Positions 54,655 to 63,239 of a stretch of DNA of 64,000 nt are shown here, in pieces. The position numbers and the translations under genes are program-made. Position 1 is the stretch's first letter. Each line of letters starts with the position of its first letter. A model generated the notes under the pieces. That model was not told the DNA's origin. It did no database searches and was given only the letters and a program-made list of their open reading frames with translations. The stretch is from Mesorhizobium sp. AR02 (GTDB taxonomy: Bacteria > Pseudomonadota > Alphaproteobacteria > Rhizobiales > Rhizobiaceae): the NCBI RefSeq assembly GCF_024746835.1, contig NZ_CP080531.1:4422001-4486000 (forward strand). The letters are read 5' to 3'.

Positions 54655-56400
54655 TTACCGCGCCTTGCGGCCGACGATACGGTTGGCGGCCGAAGTCACC
54701 GCTTCCAGCGAGGCGGCGACGATGTTGGTGTTGATGCCGGCGCCGAACAGCTTGCCACCGGGATATTCCATTTCGACATAGGAAATCGCCGAGGCATTTG
54801 AGCCGCGCTGCATCGAGTGCTCGGAATAATCGAGCACCGACATCTCGACACCGACATGGCGCGAGAGCGCATTGACGAAGCCGTCGATCGGGCCGGTGCC
54901 AGTGCCGGTAATGGTCACTTCCTTGCCGTTGTCGAGGATGATCGCCTCGACCACGCGCCGGCCTTTGACCACGGTATCGGGATAGGTGTGGTGGTCGAGG
55001 AATTTCAGGCGCGCGCCCGGCTGGTCGACATAGCTTTCGAGGAAGCGCTCATAGATGCGCTTGGCCGGCACTTCCTTGCCTTCGGCATCGGTGATCGCCT
55101 GGATCGCCTGGCTGAACTCGATCTGCAGATTGCGCGGCAGATTGAGGCCGTAATCGGCCTGCAGCACATAGGCGATGCCGCCCTTGCCCGACTGCGAATT
55201 GATGCGGATGATCGCTTCGTAGCTGCGGCCGACATCGGCCGGGTCAATCGGCAGATAGGGCACTTCCCACAGGCTGGTGTTGGCCTTCTTCAGCGCCTTC
55301 ATGCCCTTGTTGATGGCGTCCTGGTGCGAGCCGGAAAACGCGGTGTAGACGAGCTCGCCGACATAGGGGTGACGCTCGGGGATCTTCAACTGGTTCGAAT
55401 ATTCGTAGACGTCCTTCATCCGGTTGATGTCGGAGCAGTCGATGCCCGGATCGACGCCTTGCGTGTACATGTTGAGCGCCAGCGTGACGATGTCGACATT
55501 GCCGGTGCGCTCGCCATTGCCGAACAGCGTGCCTTCGACGCGGTCCGCACCCGCCATCAGGCCGAGTTCGGTGGTGGCGATGCCGGTACCGCGGTCATTG
55601 TGCGGATGCAGCGAGATGATCAGGTTCTCGCGGTTGTCCAGGTTGCGGCACATCCACTCGATGCGGTCGGCATAGATGTTGGGCGTCGACATCTCGACCG
55701 TCGACGGCAGGTTGATGATCAGCTTGTTGTCTGAAGTCGGCCTGACGATCTCGGTGACGGCGTTGCAGATCTCCAGCGCCACTTCGAGCTCGGTGCCGGT
55801 AAAGCTTTCCGGCGAATATTCGAAGCGATAGCCGCCGCCGGCCTTGGCCGCCATGTCGGTGATCATCTTGGCTGCGTCGGTGGCGATGCGCTTGATGCCG
55901 CCGACATCCTTTTCGAAGACGACGCGGCGCTGCAATTCGCTGGTCGAATTGTAGAAATGCACGATCGGGTTGGTGGCGCCCTTCAGCGCCTCGAAAGTGC
56001 GGGTGATCAACTCCGGCCGGCACTGCACCAGCACCTGCAGCGAGACATCGGCGGGGACATTGCCTTCCTCGATGCACCAGCGGGCGAAGTCGAAATCGGT
56101 CTGCGAGGCCGAGGGGAAACCGATCTCGATCTCCTTGAAGCCCATGTCGAGCAGCAGGCCGAACATGCGCGCCTTGCGCTCATGGCCCATCGGGTCGATC
56201 AGCGCCTGGTTGCCGTCGCGCAGGTCGACCGAACACCAGATCGGCGCCTTGTCGATCACCTTTGAGGGCCAGGTCCGGTCGGTGAGGCCAACAGTCGGAT
56301 AGGGCTGATACTTGCGGGCCGCGTCGGGCATGCCGTGGGCTGATCCGGCATCGTTGCCGGCTACCGCGGCATCAGGGCGGATTTGTTCTCGTGCGTTCAT
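54655..56400 (-). CDS. leuA: 2-isopropylmalate synthase LeuA
   Basis: 581 aa from MNAREQIRPDAAVAGND, chosen because GGGAG stands nine bases upstream; the longer frame is leader sequence. The catalytic domain has DLRDGNQALIDPM (about 59-71) and SLHPHNDRGTG (metal ligands). The C-terminal regulatory domain (VTITGTGTGPIDGFVNALSRH) mediates feedback by leucine. It joins acetyl-CoA and 2-oxoisovalerate in the first step of leucine synthesis. A Leu-rich leader peptide and hairpins upstream suggest attenuation. Confidence 0.96.
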   Translation of the reverse strand: MNAREQIRPDAAVAGNDAGSAHGMPDAARKYQPYPTVGLTDRTWPSKVIDKAPIWCSVDLRDGNQALIDPMGHERKARMFGLLLDMGFKEIEIGFPSASQTDFDFARWCIEEGNVPADVSLQVLVQCRPELITRTFEALKGATNPIVHFYNSTSELQRRVVFEKDVGGIKRIATDAAKMITDMAAKAGGGYRFEYSPESFTGTELEVALEICNAVTEIVRPTSDNKLIINLPSTVEMSTPNIYADRIEWMCRNLDNRENLIISLHPHNDRGTGIATTELGLMAGADRVEGTLFGNGERTGNVDIVTLALNMYTQGVDPGIDCSDINRMKDVYEYSNQLKIPERHPYVGELVYTAFSGSHQDAINKGMKALKKANTSLWEVPYLPIDPADVGRSYEAIIRINSQSGKGGIAYVLQADYGLNLPRNLQIEFSQAIQAITDAEGKEVPAKRIYERFLESYVDQPGARLKFLDHHTYPDTVVKGRRVVEAIILDNGKEVTITGTGTGPIDGFVNALSRHVGVEMSVLDYSEHSMQRGSNASAISYVEMEYPGGKLFGAGINTNIVAASLEAVTSAANRIVGRKAR

Positions 56401-56426
56401 CGTCTTGTTCTCCCGGCGGCCCTCGT

Positions 56427-56546
56427 ATCCGTCTTCAGACGGATTGCTGGCGAGTGGCGCCTTTACCAGATTTTCGTTCGCTTGATGTGACTGCCAATTT
56501 TGAGACTGGCCAAGGAGCATGCGCTTGCGCGGCGGTTCGACCGCCG
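56427..56546 (-). promoter_or_regulatory. leuA leader hairpins (possible attenuator)
   Basis: Two stems lie between the leader ORF and leuA: a 7-bp stem at 56530-56546 (CGGCGGT/ACCGCCG, extended by flanking GC pairs), and another at 56427-56444 (ATCCGTC/GACGGAT). Neither has a T-run; alternative folding is likely but was not calculated. Confidence 0.5.
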
Positions 56547-56555
56547 GGCGCTCCT

Positions 56556-56672
56556 TCAGCGAACCCGGCGATCGCCGATAAGGCCGAGAAGAAGCAGGGT
56601 CGAGGCAAGCGCGCGAACGGTCTCGCCGGCAAAGCCGGTCTGACGGGAAGCGGTGATGGCGCGCGTGTTCAT
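56556..56672 (-). CDS. Leu-rich leader peptide upstream of leuA
   Basis: 38 aa, MNTRAITASRQTGFAGE at the start and STLLLLGLIGDRRVR at the end. It has CTG CTT CTT CTC, four leucine codons in a row, and one more two codons on. It lies 155 bases before the leuA start and is followed by hairpins, the arrangement of a leucine attenuation leader. An in-frame ATG four codons upstream (56684) is also possible. The ribosome binding site is weak. Confidence 0.7.
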   Translation of the reverse strand: MNTRAITASRQTGFAGETVRALASTLLLLGLIGDRRVR

Positions 56673-56830
56673 GCCGGTTCTCATACAGGAGCGCCCCCGT
56701 AGAGGCAAGCGGGGGGCTGAATCCGTTGAACATTATCCCTAATGCGGATGCTCTTCCCCGCGCGCCGCAAATGCGCCAGACTTGGATGCCGACGGGGCTG
56801 CGGTGCCTTGTCACCGGGAGGGGATTGTCC

Positions 56831-57997
56831 ATGAATTTCGTGTTCTTCTCGCCGCATTTTCCGACCAACGGTGCCGATTTCTGCGACCGGCTGAAGAAGG
56901 CCGGCGCCACGGTGCTCGGCATTGGCGACGCGCCCTATGACGCGCTGGACGGCAGACTGAAAGCAGCGCTTTCGGAATATTACCGCGTCGCCGACATGGA
57001 GGACTACGACCCGGTGTTCCGGGCGATGGGGCATTTCATCCACAAATGGGGCCGCATCGACCGTTTCGAATCGCTCAACGAACACTGGCTGGAGCTGGAA
57101 GCCAACATCCGCACTGACTTCAACATCTACGGCACCAAGCTCGATTTCGTGAAGAACTTGAAGCGCAAGAGCCGCATGCGCGCCTTCTTCCGCAAGAGCG
57201 GCGTCGAGACGATCGCGCAGCGCAAATGCTCCGATCGTGCCGGTGCCATGACCTTCATCCGCCGCGTCGGCTACCCCGTCGTGGTGAAACCGGATTCGGG
57301 CTCCGGCGCCTCGAACACCTTCAAGATCTCCAACACAGGGGAGCTCGACCAGTTCTTCCGGGACAAGCCCGAGGATGTGACCTTCGTCATGGAGCAGTTC
57401 ATCGAAGGGCTGGTGGTGACCTATGACGGGCTGGTCAACCGCGACGGCGAGGTGGTGCTGGCAGCCAGCCACCGCTACGACCAGAGCGTCATGGAAGTGG
57501 TCAACAAGGACCGTCATATGAGCTACACCTGCTTTCCCCAGATCCGGCCCGCGGTCGAGGAGGCCGGCCGCAAGATCCTGAAGGCGTTCGACGTGCGCGA
57601 GCGCTTCTTCCATATCGAACTGTTCGAGACCAGGGACGACCGGATCATCGCGCTGGAGGTCAACATGCGGCCGCCCGGCGCCTGGATGACCGATGCCATC
57701 AACTACACGTTCGACATCGATGTCTACGCGGCGTGGGCCGACATGGTGGTCAAGGACGCCGCCGGCGGGCCCTATGAGGGCAAGTATTTCACCGCCTATG
57801 CCAGCCGCAAGCGGCACCTTCACTATTTGCACAGCCATGAGGACGTGCTAGCCGCGCACCGCGACAAGATCGTCCACCATCAGCCGATAGAAGAGGTTTT
57901 CAGCCGCGCCATGGGAAATTACGCCTACCAGATGCGCTCGAAGGATCAGGCGGCACTGCGTGAAGCGGTCGCCTATATCCACGCGGAAAAGGCTTGA
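56831..57997 (+). CDS. ATP-grasp family protein
   Basis: 388 aa from MNFVFFSPHFPTNGADFC with GAGGGG before the ATG; the upstream frame is not conserved. The central ATP-grasp fold is shown by YPVVVKPDSGSGASNTFKI, the FVMEQFIEG strand and the metal/phosphate ligands in FFHIELFETRDD and ALEVNMRPPG. Such enzymes join a carboxylate to an amine using ATP; substrates are unknown. The next gene begins four bases after its stop. Confidence 0.88.
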   Translation: MNFVFFSPHFPTNGADFCDRLKKAGATVLGIGDAPYDALDGRLKAALSEYYRVADMEDYDPVFRAMGHFIHKWGRIDRFESLNEHWLELEANIRTDFNIYGTKLDFVKNLKRKSRMRAFFRKSGVETIAQRKCSDRAGAMTFIRRVGYPVVVKPDSGSGASNTFKISNTGELDQFFRDKPEDVTFVMEQFIEGLVVTYDGLVNRDGEVVLAASHRYDQSVMEVVNKDRHMSYTCFPQIRPAVEEAGRKILKAFDVRERFFHIELFETRDDRIIALEVNMRPPGAWMTDAINYTFDIDVYAAWADMVVKDAAGGPYEGKYFTAYASRKRHLHYLHSHEDVLAAHRDKIVHHQPIEEVFSRAMGNYAYQMRSKDQAALREAVAYIHAEKA

Positions 57998-58001
57998 GAC
58001 C

Positions 58002-58778
58002 ATGGACATCTCCTATCACAAGCATTTCTCCGGCAAGCTCGGCCGCGACATGGAATACAAGCGCTACGGTCATGCCGGGCGGCCGGTGGTGGTGTTCCCG
58101 ACCTCGCAGGGACGGTTCTATCAGTTCGAGGATTCCGGCGGGGTGGGCGCGCTTGGCGAGTTCATCGACACCGGCCGCATCCAGCTGTTCACGCTCGACG
58201 GCATCGATTCGGAGTCCTTCTTCAACAAGCATGTCGATGCCGCGCAGCGCATCGCCCGCCACGAGGCCTATTTCCGCTATGTGCGCGAGGAGGCGCTGCC
58301 GGAGGTCCTGGCCACAGCAGTGCAAGCTAATGGCGGGCGCAAGCTGAAGCCACTGTTCTCGGGCTGTTCGATGGGCGGCTACCATTCCTCGAACTTCGTC
58401 TTCCGGTTTCCGGAACTCGCCAGCGGCGTCATATCGCTGTCAGGCGTCTATTCGGCTCGCGATTTCTTCGGCAAGGCGCTGGAGGGCGACATCTTCTACA
58501 ACTCGCCGCTCGACTATCTGCCCGGCATCGTCGATCCGAAGCTTTTGGCGCGGCTGAAGGCGCTCAGGCTGATCTTCTGCTGCGGGCAGGGCGCCTGGGA
58601 AGAGCGCATGCTGGTCGAGACGCGCCAGCTGGAACAGATCCTGCGCGACAAGTCCATTCCGGCCTGGGTCGATTACTGGGGCGGCGACGTCAGCCATGAC
58701 TGGCCATGGTGGCACAAGCAGCTGGTCTATTTCTTCGGCCGCTGGCTGGATGATGATTTGATGCACAGGCTCGACTGA
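58002..58778 (+). CDS. putative esterase of the alpha/beta fold
   Basis: 258 aa. The esterase-D-like fold (GRPVVVFPTSQGRFYQFED) has nucleophile S123 in SGCSMGGYHSS, and HDWPWW near the end holds the likely catalytic histidine. It forms an operon with the ATP-grasp gene before it (4 bases) and the small NTF2-like gene after it (overlap by 1). The pair recurs in related genomes as I recall, which would suggest a shared substrate, perhaps a ligated peptide-like compound. Confidence 0.85.
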   Translation: MDISYHKHFSGKLGRDMEYKRYGHAGRPVVVFPTSQGRFYQFEDSGGVGALGEFIDTGRIQLFTLDGIDSESFFNKHVDAAQRIARHEAYFRYVREEALPEVLATAVQANGGRKLKPLFSGCSMGGYHSSNFVFRFPELASGVISLSGVYSARDFFGKALEGDIFYNSPLDYLPGIVDPKLLARLKALRLIFCCGQGAWEERMLVETRQLEQILRDKSIPAWVDYWGGDVSHDWPWWHKQLVYFFGRWLDDDLMHRLD

Positions 58779-59092
58779 TGACCACACCCGACCCCATCCG
58801 CCGCTTTGTCGAGGCCACCAATGAAGGCGACACGGAAGCCTTTCTCAACACGTTCAAGGCTGATGCCTCCTTGACCGACTGGGGACGGTCGTTCCAGGGC
58901 CGCGAGCAGATCGCGCGCTGGAACCAGTCGGACAATATCGGCGTGAAGTCGCATCTGAGCATCGTCAGCATCACGCCGGCGGAAGGCTCCTATCGCGTCC
59001 GCATCGCCGTCAAGGGCAAGGGCTTCAACGGCGAGGGCGATATGACCTTCACGCTGGATGGTGACCGCATAGCGAGCCTCGTCATCACGTGA
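58778..59092 (+). CDS. SnoaL/NTF2-like protein
   Basis: 104 aa with the cone-shaped NTF2-like layout: IRRFVEATNEGDTEAFLNTFKADASLTDWGRSFQGREQIARW, then beta strands to the end. The start overlaps the esterase stop (TGATG). Members bind small hydrophobic ligands or act as isomerases; no catalytic residue can be assigned. Third gene of the ATP-grasp operon. Confidence 0.85.
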   Translation: MTTPDPIRRFVEATNEGDTEAFLNTFKADASLTDWGRSFQGREQIARWNQSDNIGVKSHLSIVSITPAEGSYRVRIAVKGKGFNGEGDMTFTLDGDRIASLVIT

Positions 59093-59106
59093 GGTCGCTT
59101 ATTTTG

Positions 59107-59155
59107 GTGCATGTCGTTTTCCCAAAGCCGCTGCGCACTTTTGGGCGACATGCAC
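59107..59155. repeat. rhizobial-type palindromic repeat between convergent genes
   Basis: GTGCATGTCG and CGACATGCAC flank CCCAAAGCCGCTGCGCACTT. This palindrome form is abundant between genes in Mesorhizobium; it may also stop transcription from both sides. Confidence 0.65.
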
Positions 59156-59161
59156 TGACCG

Positions 59162-60694
59162 CTACCCTTCCTGGCATGCCTGTAGCGGGACGGCTTCGTG
59201 TTCCGCCGCCGATCCGCGGCGCAGGCCGAGGAAGACGACAAGAGCGGTGACGATGGTGATCGCGGCCAGCACGATCAGCAGCCTGTCGAACGCCGTCTCG
59301 TAGGCCCCGACCAGAATGGCCGCGTTCGCCGTCGGCAGATGTTGCGCCGTTTCACCGACATTGCCCGTTACCAGCAATTGCGCTGCGGCAGCCGCATCCC
59401 TGGAAGAGGCTCCCTGGGCGGCGAGTTGTGCCGCGGTGAAGCCTGACAGGGTCGCCATGACGATGGCCACCGCCACGCCCTCGCAGGCGACTCGCGTGGT
59501 GTTGAAGATGCCGACCGCCATGCCGGCGCGCTCCCTCGGCACGACGCTGACGGCGAGCCCGTCCATCAGCCCCCAGGGCAGGGCGATGCCAATGCCGATC
59601 AGCACCAGCGGCGCCACCAGCGCGATGGCGACCGGTGGTGTCAGGCTCAGCCAGACGAGGCCGGCGGCAGCGATGAGCAGGCCCGCGCCGCAGATCGTGG
59701 CCGGCGCGGTCCAGCGCGCCAGCTGCCCGGCAAGCAGGGGCAGGATCAGCAGCGGCCCCGAGAGGCAGATCATCAATTGCCCAGCCTTGATCTCGCTCAT
59801 CCCTTCGATGCCGATGAAGCGGATCGGCAACAGCACCAGCAGGACGACGAAGCCATAGGCGGGTGCCGCCGCCAGGAACTGGACGCCGACGAAGCGGGGA
59901 AAGCGAAACAGCGTGAGATCGAGCATCGGCCGGCGCACGCGCCGCTCAACGACTACGAACGCGGTGAAGAAGACGACTGCCGCGGCGAGCAGGGCGATGA
60001 CAAGGGGATCGGCCCAACCGCTCTGCGGCGCCTGCAGGACACCATAGGCCAGCGAGGCCAGCGCTATGGTGAAGGTGCCGGCACCCGCCCAGTCGAGGCC
60101 GGTCGCATCCGGGTCGCGCGATTCCCTGATGGTGCGCAGGCCCAGCACTGCCGAGGCGATCGCGAGCGCTGCGACCAGAACAAAGATCGAGCGCCAGCTG
60201 AATGCGGAGATGAGCAGGCCGGAGGCAATCGGACCGAAGGCCAGGCCGATGCCGAAACTGGTGCCAAGGAAGGAGAAGGCGCGCAGCCGCAGCGGCCCTT
60301 CGAATTCCTGGGCAAGTGCCGAGGCGCCGCCGGCGAAGGCCAAGGCACTGCCGATCCCTTGGGCGGCCCTGAAGATGTCGAACCAGACGATGTCGGGCGC
60401 CAGCATGGCGCCCAGTGACGCCAAGACATAGAGGCAGAGGCCAGCGAGGAAGATGCGCTTGCGGCCGTGGTTGTCGGCGAGCGCGCCAGCCGCCATCAGG
60501 CTGGCGCCGAAGGTCAGCATGAAGGCGTTCGTCACCCAGTTGAGCGCGATCGGGCTGCCGCCGAGATCGGCCGCGATGCGGGAGAGTGCGACGGCCGGAC
60601 CGGTGAAGGTCAAGGGCATGGTCATCGCGGCAAGGCATACCGACAAGAGCACGAGCCATCGCTCGGCCGGGCCGGTTGTGGTCTTCAAGGTCAT
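59162..60694 (-). CDS. MFS drug exporter, DHA2 type
   Basis: 510 aa from MTLKTTTGPAERWLVLL with GGAAAATCC before the ATG. About 14 membrane helices, with WVTNAFMLTFGASLMAAGALADNHGRKRIF, the DHA2 motif A. It exports drugs or small toxic compounds by proton antiport. It is divergent from a LysR regulator that probably controls it. Confidence 0.9.
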   Translation of the reverse strand: MTLKTTTGPAERWLVLLSVCLAAMTMPLTFTGPAVALSRIAADLGGSPIALNWVTNAFMLTFGASLMAAGALADNHGRKRIFLAGLCLYVLASLGAMLAPDIVWFDIFRAAQGIGSALAFAGGASALAQEFEGPLRLRAFSFLGTSFGIGLAFGPIASGLLISAFSWRSIFVLVAALAIASAVLGLRTIRESRDPDATGLDWAGAGTFTIALASLAYGVLQAPQSGWADPLVIALLAAAVVFFTAFVVVERRVRRPMLDLTLFRFPRFVGVQFLAAAPAYGFVVLLVLLPIRFIGIEGMSEIKAGQLMICLSGPLLILPLLAGQLARWTAPATICGAGLLIAAAGLVWLSLTPPVAIALVAPLVLIGIGIALPWGLMDGLAVSVVPRERAGMAVGIFNTTRVACEGVAVAIVMATLSGFTAAQLAAQGASSRDAAAAAQLLVTGNVGETAQHLPTANAAILVGAYETAFDRLLIVLAAITIVTALVVFLGLRRGSAAEHEAVPLQACQEG

Positions 60695-60790
60695 GGATTT
60701 TCCTATCTGAAGCAGCATCCGCCGGTATGCCGCGTGGGTCGTGGCGCCGGTCGTAACGACAAGATAGGTCGACAGCCTTTCAGGAAAAAT

Positions 60791-60813
60791 GGTATTATAT
60801 CTCCTGATATACC
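60791..60813. promoter_or_regulatory. inverted-repeat operator between MFS and LysR genes
   Basis: GGTAT...ATACC with an inner ATATC-TCCT-GATAT palindrome. It lies 28 bases before the LysR start and in the divergent promoter region, so a LysR or other dimer could bind there. Confidence 0.5.
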
Positions 60814-60840
60814 GGACTGAAACGCTCGAATGGAAATGCG

Positions 60841-61728
60841 ATGGATCGTCTCAGTGGCCTCCTGGCCTTCGCCCGCACTGCCGAGCTCGGCAGTTTCATT
60901 GCCGCCGGCCGCGCGCTCGGCATTTCGGCTTCCGCCGTCGGCAAGAGCGTCGCGAGGCTCGAACAGGAGCTCGGCGTGCGGCTTCTGCAACGCAGCACGC
61001 GGCGGATCGGCCTGACGGAAGAGGGCAGGCTGTTCAACGAGCGGGTGCGGCGCATCCTCGACGACATCGACGACGCTGAGGCGATGCTGTCGCGAACACG
61101 GGAGACACCGCACGGACGGCTGCGCGTCTCGACCCCGATCGTCACCTATCATCTGCTTTTGCCGGTGCTGTCGGAGTTCATGGCTCGCTATCCCGAAATC
61201 GAGCTCGATATCGATTTCAACGACCGCGTCGTCGATGTCATCGAGGAAGGCATCGACGTCGCCATTCGAAGCGGCCAACTGCCCGATTCACGATTGGTGT
61301 CGAGACCCGTTGCGCCCTTTCGCATGCTGTTGTGCGCGGCGCCCTCCTATCTCGACCGCCATGGCACTCCCGGCGAGCCGGCGGATCTCATCAGGCATTT
61401 CGGCATCAACTTCCGCTTTCTCAACAGCGGCAGGCTGCTGGAGTGGCCGTTCATGACCGGAAGCGCTGAACCGCGGATCCGCTCGATGCTGACCTGCAAC
61501 AACATGGAAGCCTTGAAGGGCGCCACGCTCGCCGGACTCGGCATCTCCTGCATGCCCGATTTCCTGGTCTGCGAGGCGCTGCGCGACGGCAAGCTGCGCA
61601 CCGTGCTGGACGATCATGTCGACGGCCGTGGCCAGTTCCGGATGCTGTGGCCCTCCAATCGCCATCTGTCGCCGAAGGTGCGCGTCTTCGTCGATTTCCT
61701 TCCCGAGCGGCTTGCGGCGCCGCGATAG
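60841..61728 (+). CDS. LysR family transcriptional regulator
   Basis: 295 aa. The N-terminal winged helix (FARTAELGSFIAAGRALGISASAVGKSVARLEQELGVRLLQRSTRRIGLTEEG) and the C-terminal substrate-binding domain (RPVAPFRMLLCAAPSYLDRHG; NNMEALKGATLAGLGISCMPDF) are complete. It belongs to the CrgA/AaeR-like group by its motif order. It is divergent from the MFS exporter gene and likely its regulator. Confidence 0.93.
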   Translation: MDRLSGLLAFARTAELGSFIAAGRALGISASAVGKSVARLEQELGVRLLQRSTRRIGLTEEGRLFNERVRRILDDIDDAEAMLSRTRETPHGRLRVSTPIVTYHLLLPVLSEFMARYPEIELDIDFNDRVVDVIEEGIDVAIRSGQLPDSRLVSRPVAPFRMLLCAAPSYLDRHGTPGEPADLIRHFGINFRFLNSGRLLEWPFMTGSAEPRIRSMLTCNNMEALKGATLAGLGISCMPDFLVCEALRDGKLRTVLDDHVDGRGQFRMLWPSNRHLSPKVRVFVDFLPERLAAPR

Positions 61729-61777
61729 GCGGGCACGACCTTTGGCCGGCCTGAGGTCACGGCCTTGTGATGCCTAG

Positions 61778-61811
61778 ATATGAAGGTAAGCTTTGAAGTT
61801 TACCTTCATAT
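61778..61811. promoter_or_regulatory. perfect MarR-type operator
   Basis: ATATGAAGGTAA, 10 bases, TTACCTTCATAT: a perfect 12-bp inverted repeat just before the MarR gene. It overlaps a longer possible start (61780), which argues for the ATG at 61828. Confidence 0.8.
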
Positions 61812-61827
61812 TTGTTACAAAGCAGCC

Positions 61828-62289
61828 ATGAAAGATCACGTGTCTCCGCAAGACGATCCGGAAACCATGCGTGCGATGGCTTTGGCGGCCGAGCTTCGGG
61901 TTGTCGCCGGCAGGCTGATCCGGCGCCTGCGTGAACAAGCAGGCGACGGCGATCTGACCTCGTCGCAGAAGTCAGTGGTGCTGCATCTGGACCGAGAGGG
62001 TCCGGCGACGGTCACGACGCTGGCGCGCGCTCAGGATATGCGTCCGCAATCGATGGGCGCCATTGTTTCAGCGCTGCAAGTGGCCGGTCTGGTGGAAGGT
62101 GCGCCGGATCCGGCCGATGGCCGGCAGACCCTCCTGTCGCTCACACCGGCCTGCCGGGACATGATCGCGACCGGACGGGCGGCAAGGCAGGATTGGCTGT
62201 TCCGCGCCATCCAGTCGAAGCTTGACCACGAGGAGCAGGAGCAACTTGCAGGCGCCGTCGAACTGCTCGGGCGCCTCGCCGACTTCTGA
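61828..62289 (+). CDS. MarR family transcriptional regulator
   Basis: 153 aa from MKDHVSPQDDPETMRAM. The winged helix is LTSSQKSVVLHLDREGPATVTTLARAQDMRPQSMGAIVSALQVAGLVEGAPDPADGRQTLLSLT, with the DGRQ wing of MarR proteins. It probably represses itself and the three genes behind it through the operator at 61778. The operon behind it encodes an isochorismatase-like hydrolase, a membrane protein and an exporter, a typical MarR detoxification set. Confidence 0.93.
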   Translation: MKDHVSPQDDPETMRAMALAAELRVVAGRLIRRLREQAGDGDLTSSQKSVVLHLDREGPATVTTLARAQDMRPQSMGAIVSALQVAGLVEGAPDPADGRQTLLSLTPACRDMIATGRAARQDWLFRAIQSKLDHEEQEQLAGAVELLGRLADF

Positions 62290-62343
62290 CCAATCGTCCG
62301 GCGTGCAACGCGCGCTGTTCCAATCATCGGAAGGAAAACACGG

Positions 62344-62907
62344 ATGGCAGTCACCACGCTCGACCAGAAAACGGCACTTATCGTCATCGACCTGCAGAAA
62401 GGCATCGTCTCCTTGCCCGCTGTCCATCCGATCGGTGACGTCGTGCGGCGGGCGAGCTCGCTTGCCGATGCGTTCCGCGGCCGCGGCTTGCCGGTCGTGC
62501 TCGTCAATGTTGCCGGCGCGCCTCCAGGTCGGACGGAGCAGGCGCCTCGCATGCGGGAATTTCCCGCCGGCTGGGCCGATCTTGTCCCCGAATTGCAGCA
62601 GCAGCCGGCGGACCACACCGTGACCAAACGCACCGTGGACGCCTTCGTCGACACTGATCTCGGAACCTGGCTCAAGGGCGAGGGCGTTACCCAGGTGGTG
62701 ATCGCCGGCGTCTCCACCAGCATGGGCGTCGAAGCGACAGCACGCCATGCCCGCGATCTCGGGTTCAACGTCACGCTGGCCGTCGATGCCATGACCGACG
62801 GCAATCCCGACGCCCACGCCAACAGCATCGATCGCATTTTCCCGAAACTCGGCGAAAGCGGCACGACGCGGGACGTCCTCGATCTCCTGGCGAAGAGGAG
62901 TGCCTGA
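62344..62907 (+). CDS. isochorismatase-family hydrolase
   Basis: 187 aa. The cysteine hydrolase fold is clear: D16 in ALIVIDLQKGIV, VTKRTVDAF and the catalytic loop GVSTSMGVEATARHARDLG. The usual catalytic cysteine before VEATAR is a glycine here, as in a large subgroup of the family. Nucleophilic hydrolysis may therefore not be its job. Second gene of the MarR operon. Confidence 0.88.
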   Translation: MAVTTLDQKTALIVIDLQKGIVSLPAVHPIGDVVRRASSLADAFRGRGLPVVLVNVAGAPPGRTEQAPRMREFPAGWADLVPELQQQPADHTVTKRTVDAFVDTDLGTWLKGEGVTQVVIAGVSTSMGVEATARHARDLGFNVTLAVDAMTDGNPDAHANSIDRIFPKLGESGTTRDVLDLLAKRSA

Positions 62908-62909
62908 CA

Positions 62910-63239
62910 ATGCAATGGATCGACTGCGTGTCCTATTTCTTCGGCGGCGCCGTGCTGACCAACGCCGTGCCGCATTTCGTCAGTGGCGTGATGGGGCGGC
63001 CTTTTCAAAGTCCCTTCGCCAAGCCGCGCGGCCAGGGGCATTCTTCCTCGACCGTGAACGTGCTGTGGGGATTTCTGAACCTGGCGATCGGTTATCTCCT
63101 GGTGCTCCGTGTCGGAGATTTCGACCTGCGATCCGCGGCTGACGTCCTTGCGCTGGGGCTGGGCACCCTCCTGATGGGCGTGGCGATGGCACGCATGTTC
63201 GGCCGCTTCAACGGCGGCAATTCCCCGGCCGACGGATGA
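62910..63239 (+). CDS. small membrane protein
   Basis: 109 aa with three hydrophobic segments (WIDCVSYFFGGAVLTNAVPHFV; VLWGFLNLAIGYLLVLR; ADVLALGLGTLLMGVAMARMF). GAGGAG stands 11 bases before the start. Unknown function; operon position between hydrolase and exporter. Confidence 0.8.
   Translation: MQWIDCVSYFFGGAVLTNAVPHFVSGVMGRPFQSPFAKPRGQGHSSSTVNVLWGFLNLAIGYLLVLRVGDFDLRSAADVLALGLGTLLMGVAMARMFGRFNGGNSPADG

Noticed and set aside
54817..55734. 305-codon plus-strand frame inside leuA
   Set aside because: Shadow of the leuA coding strand, no similarity to known proteins.
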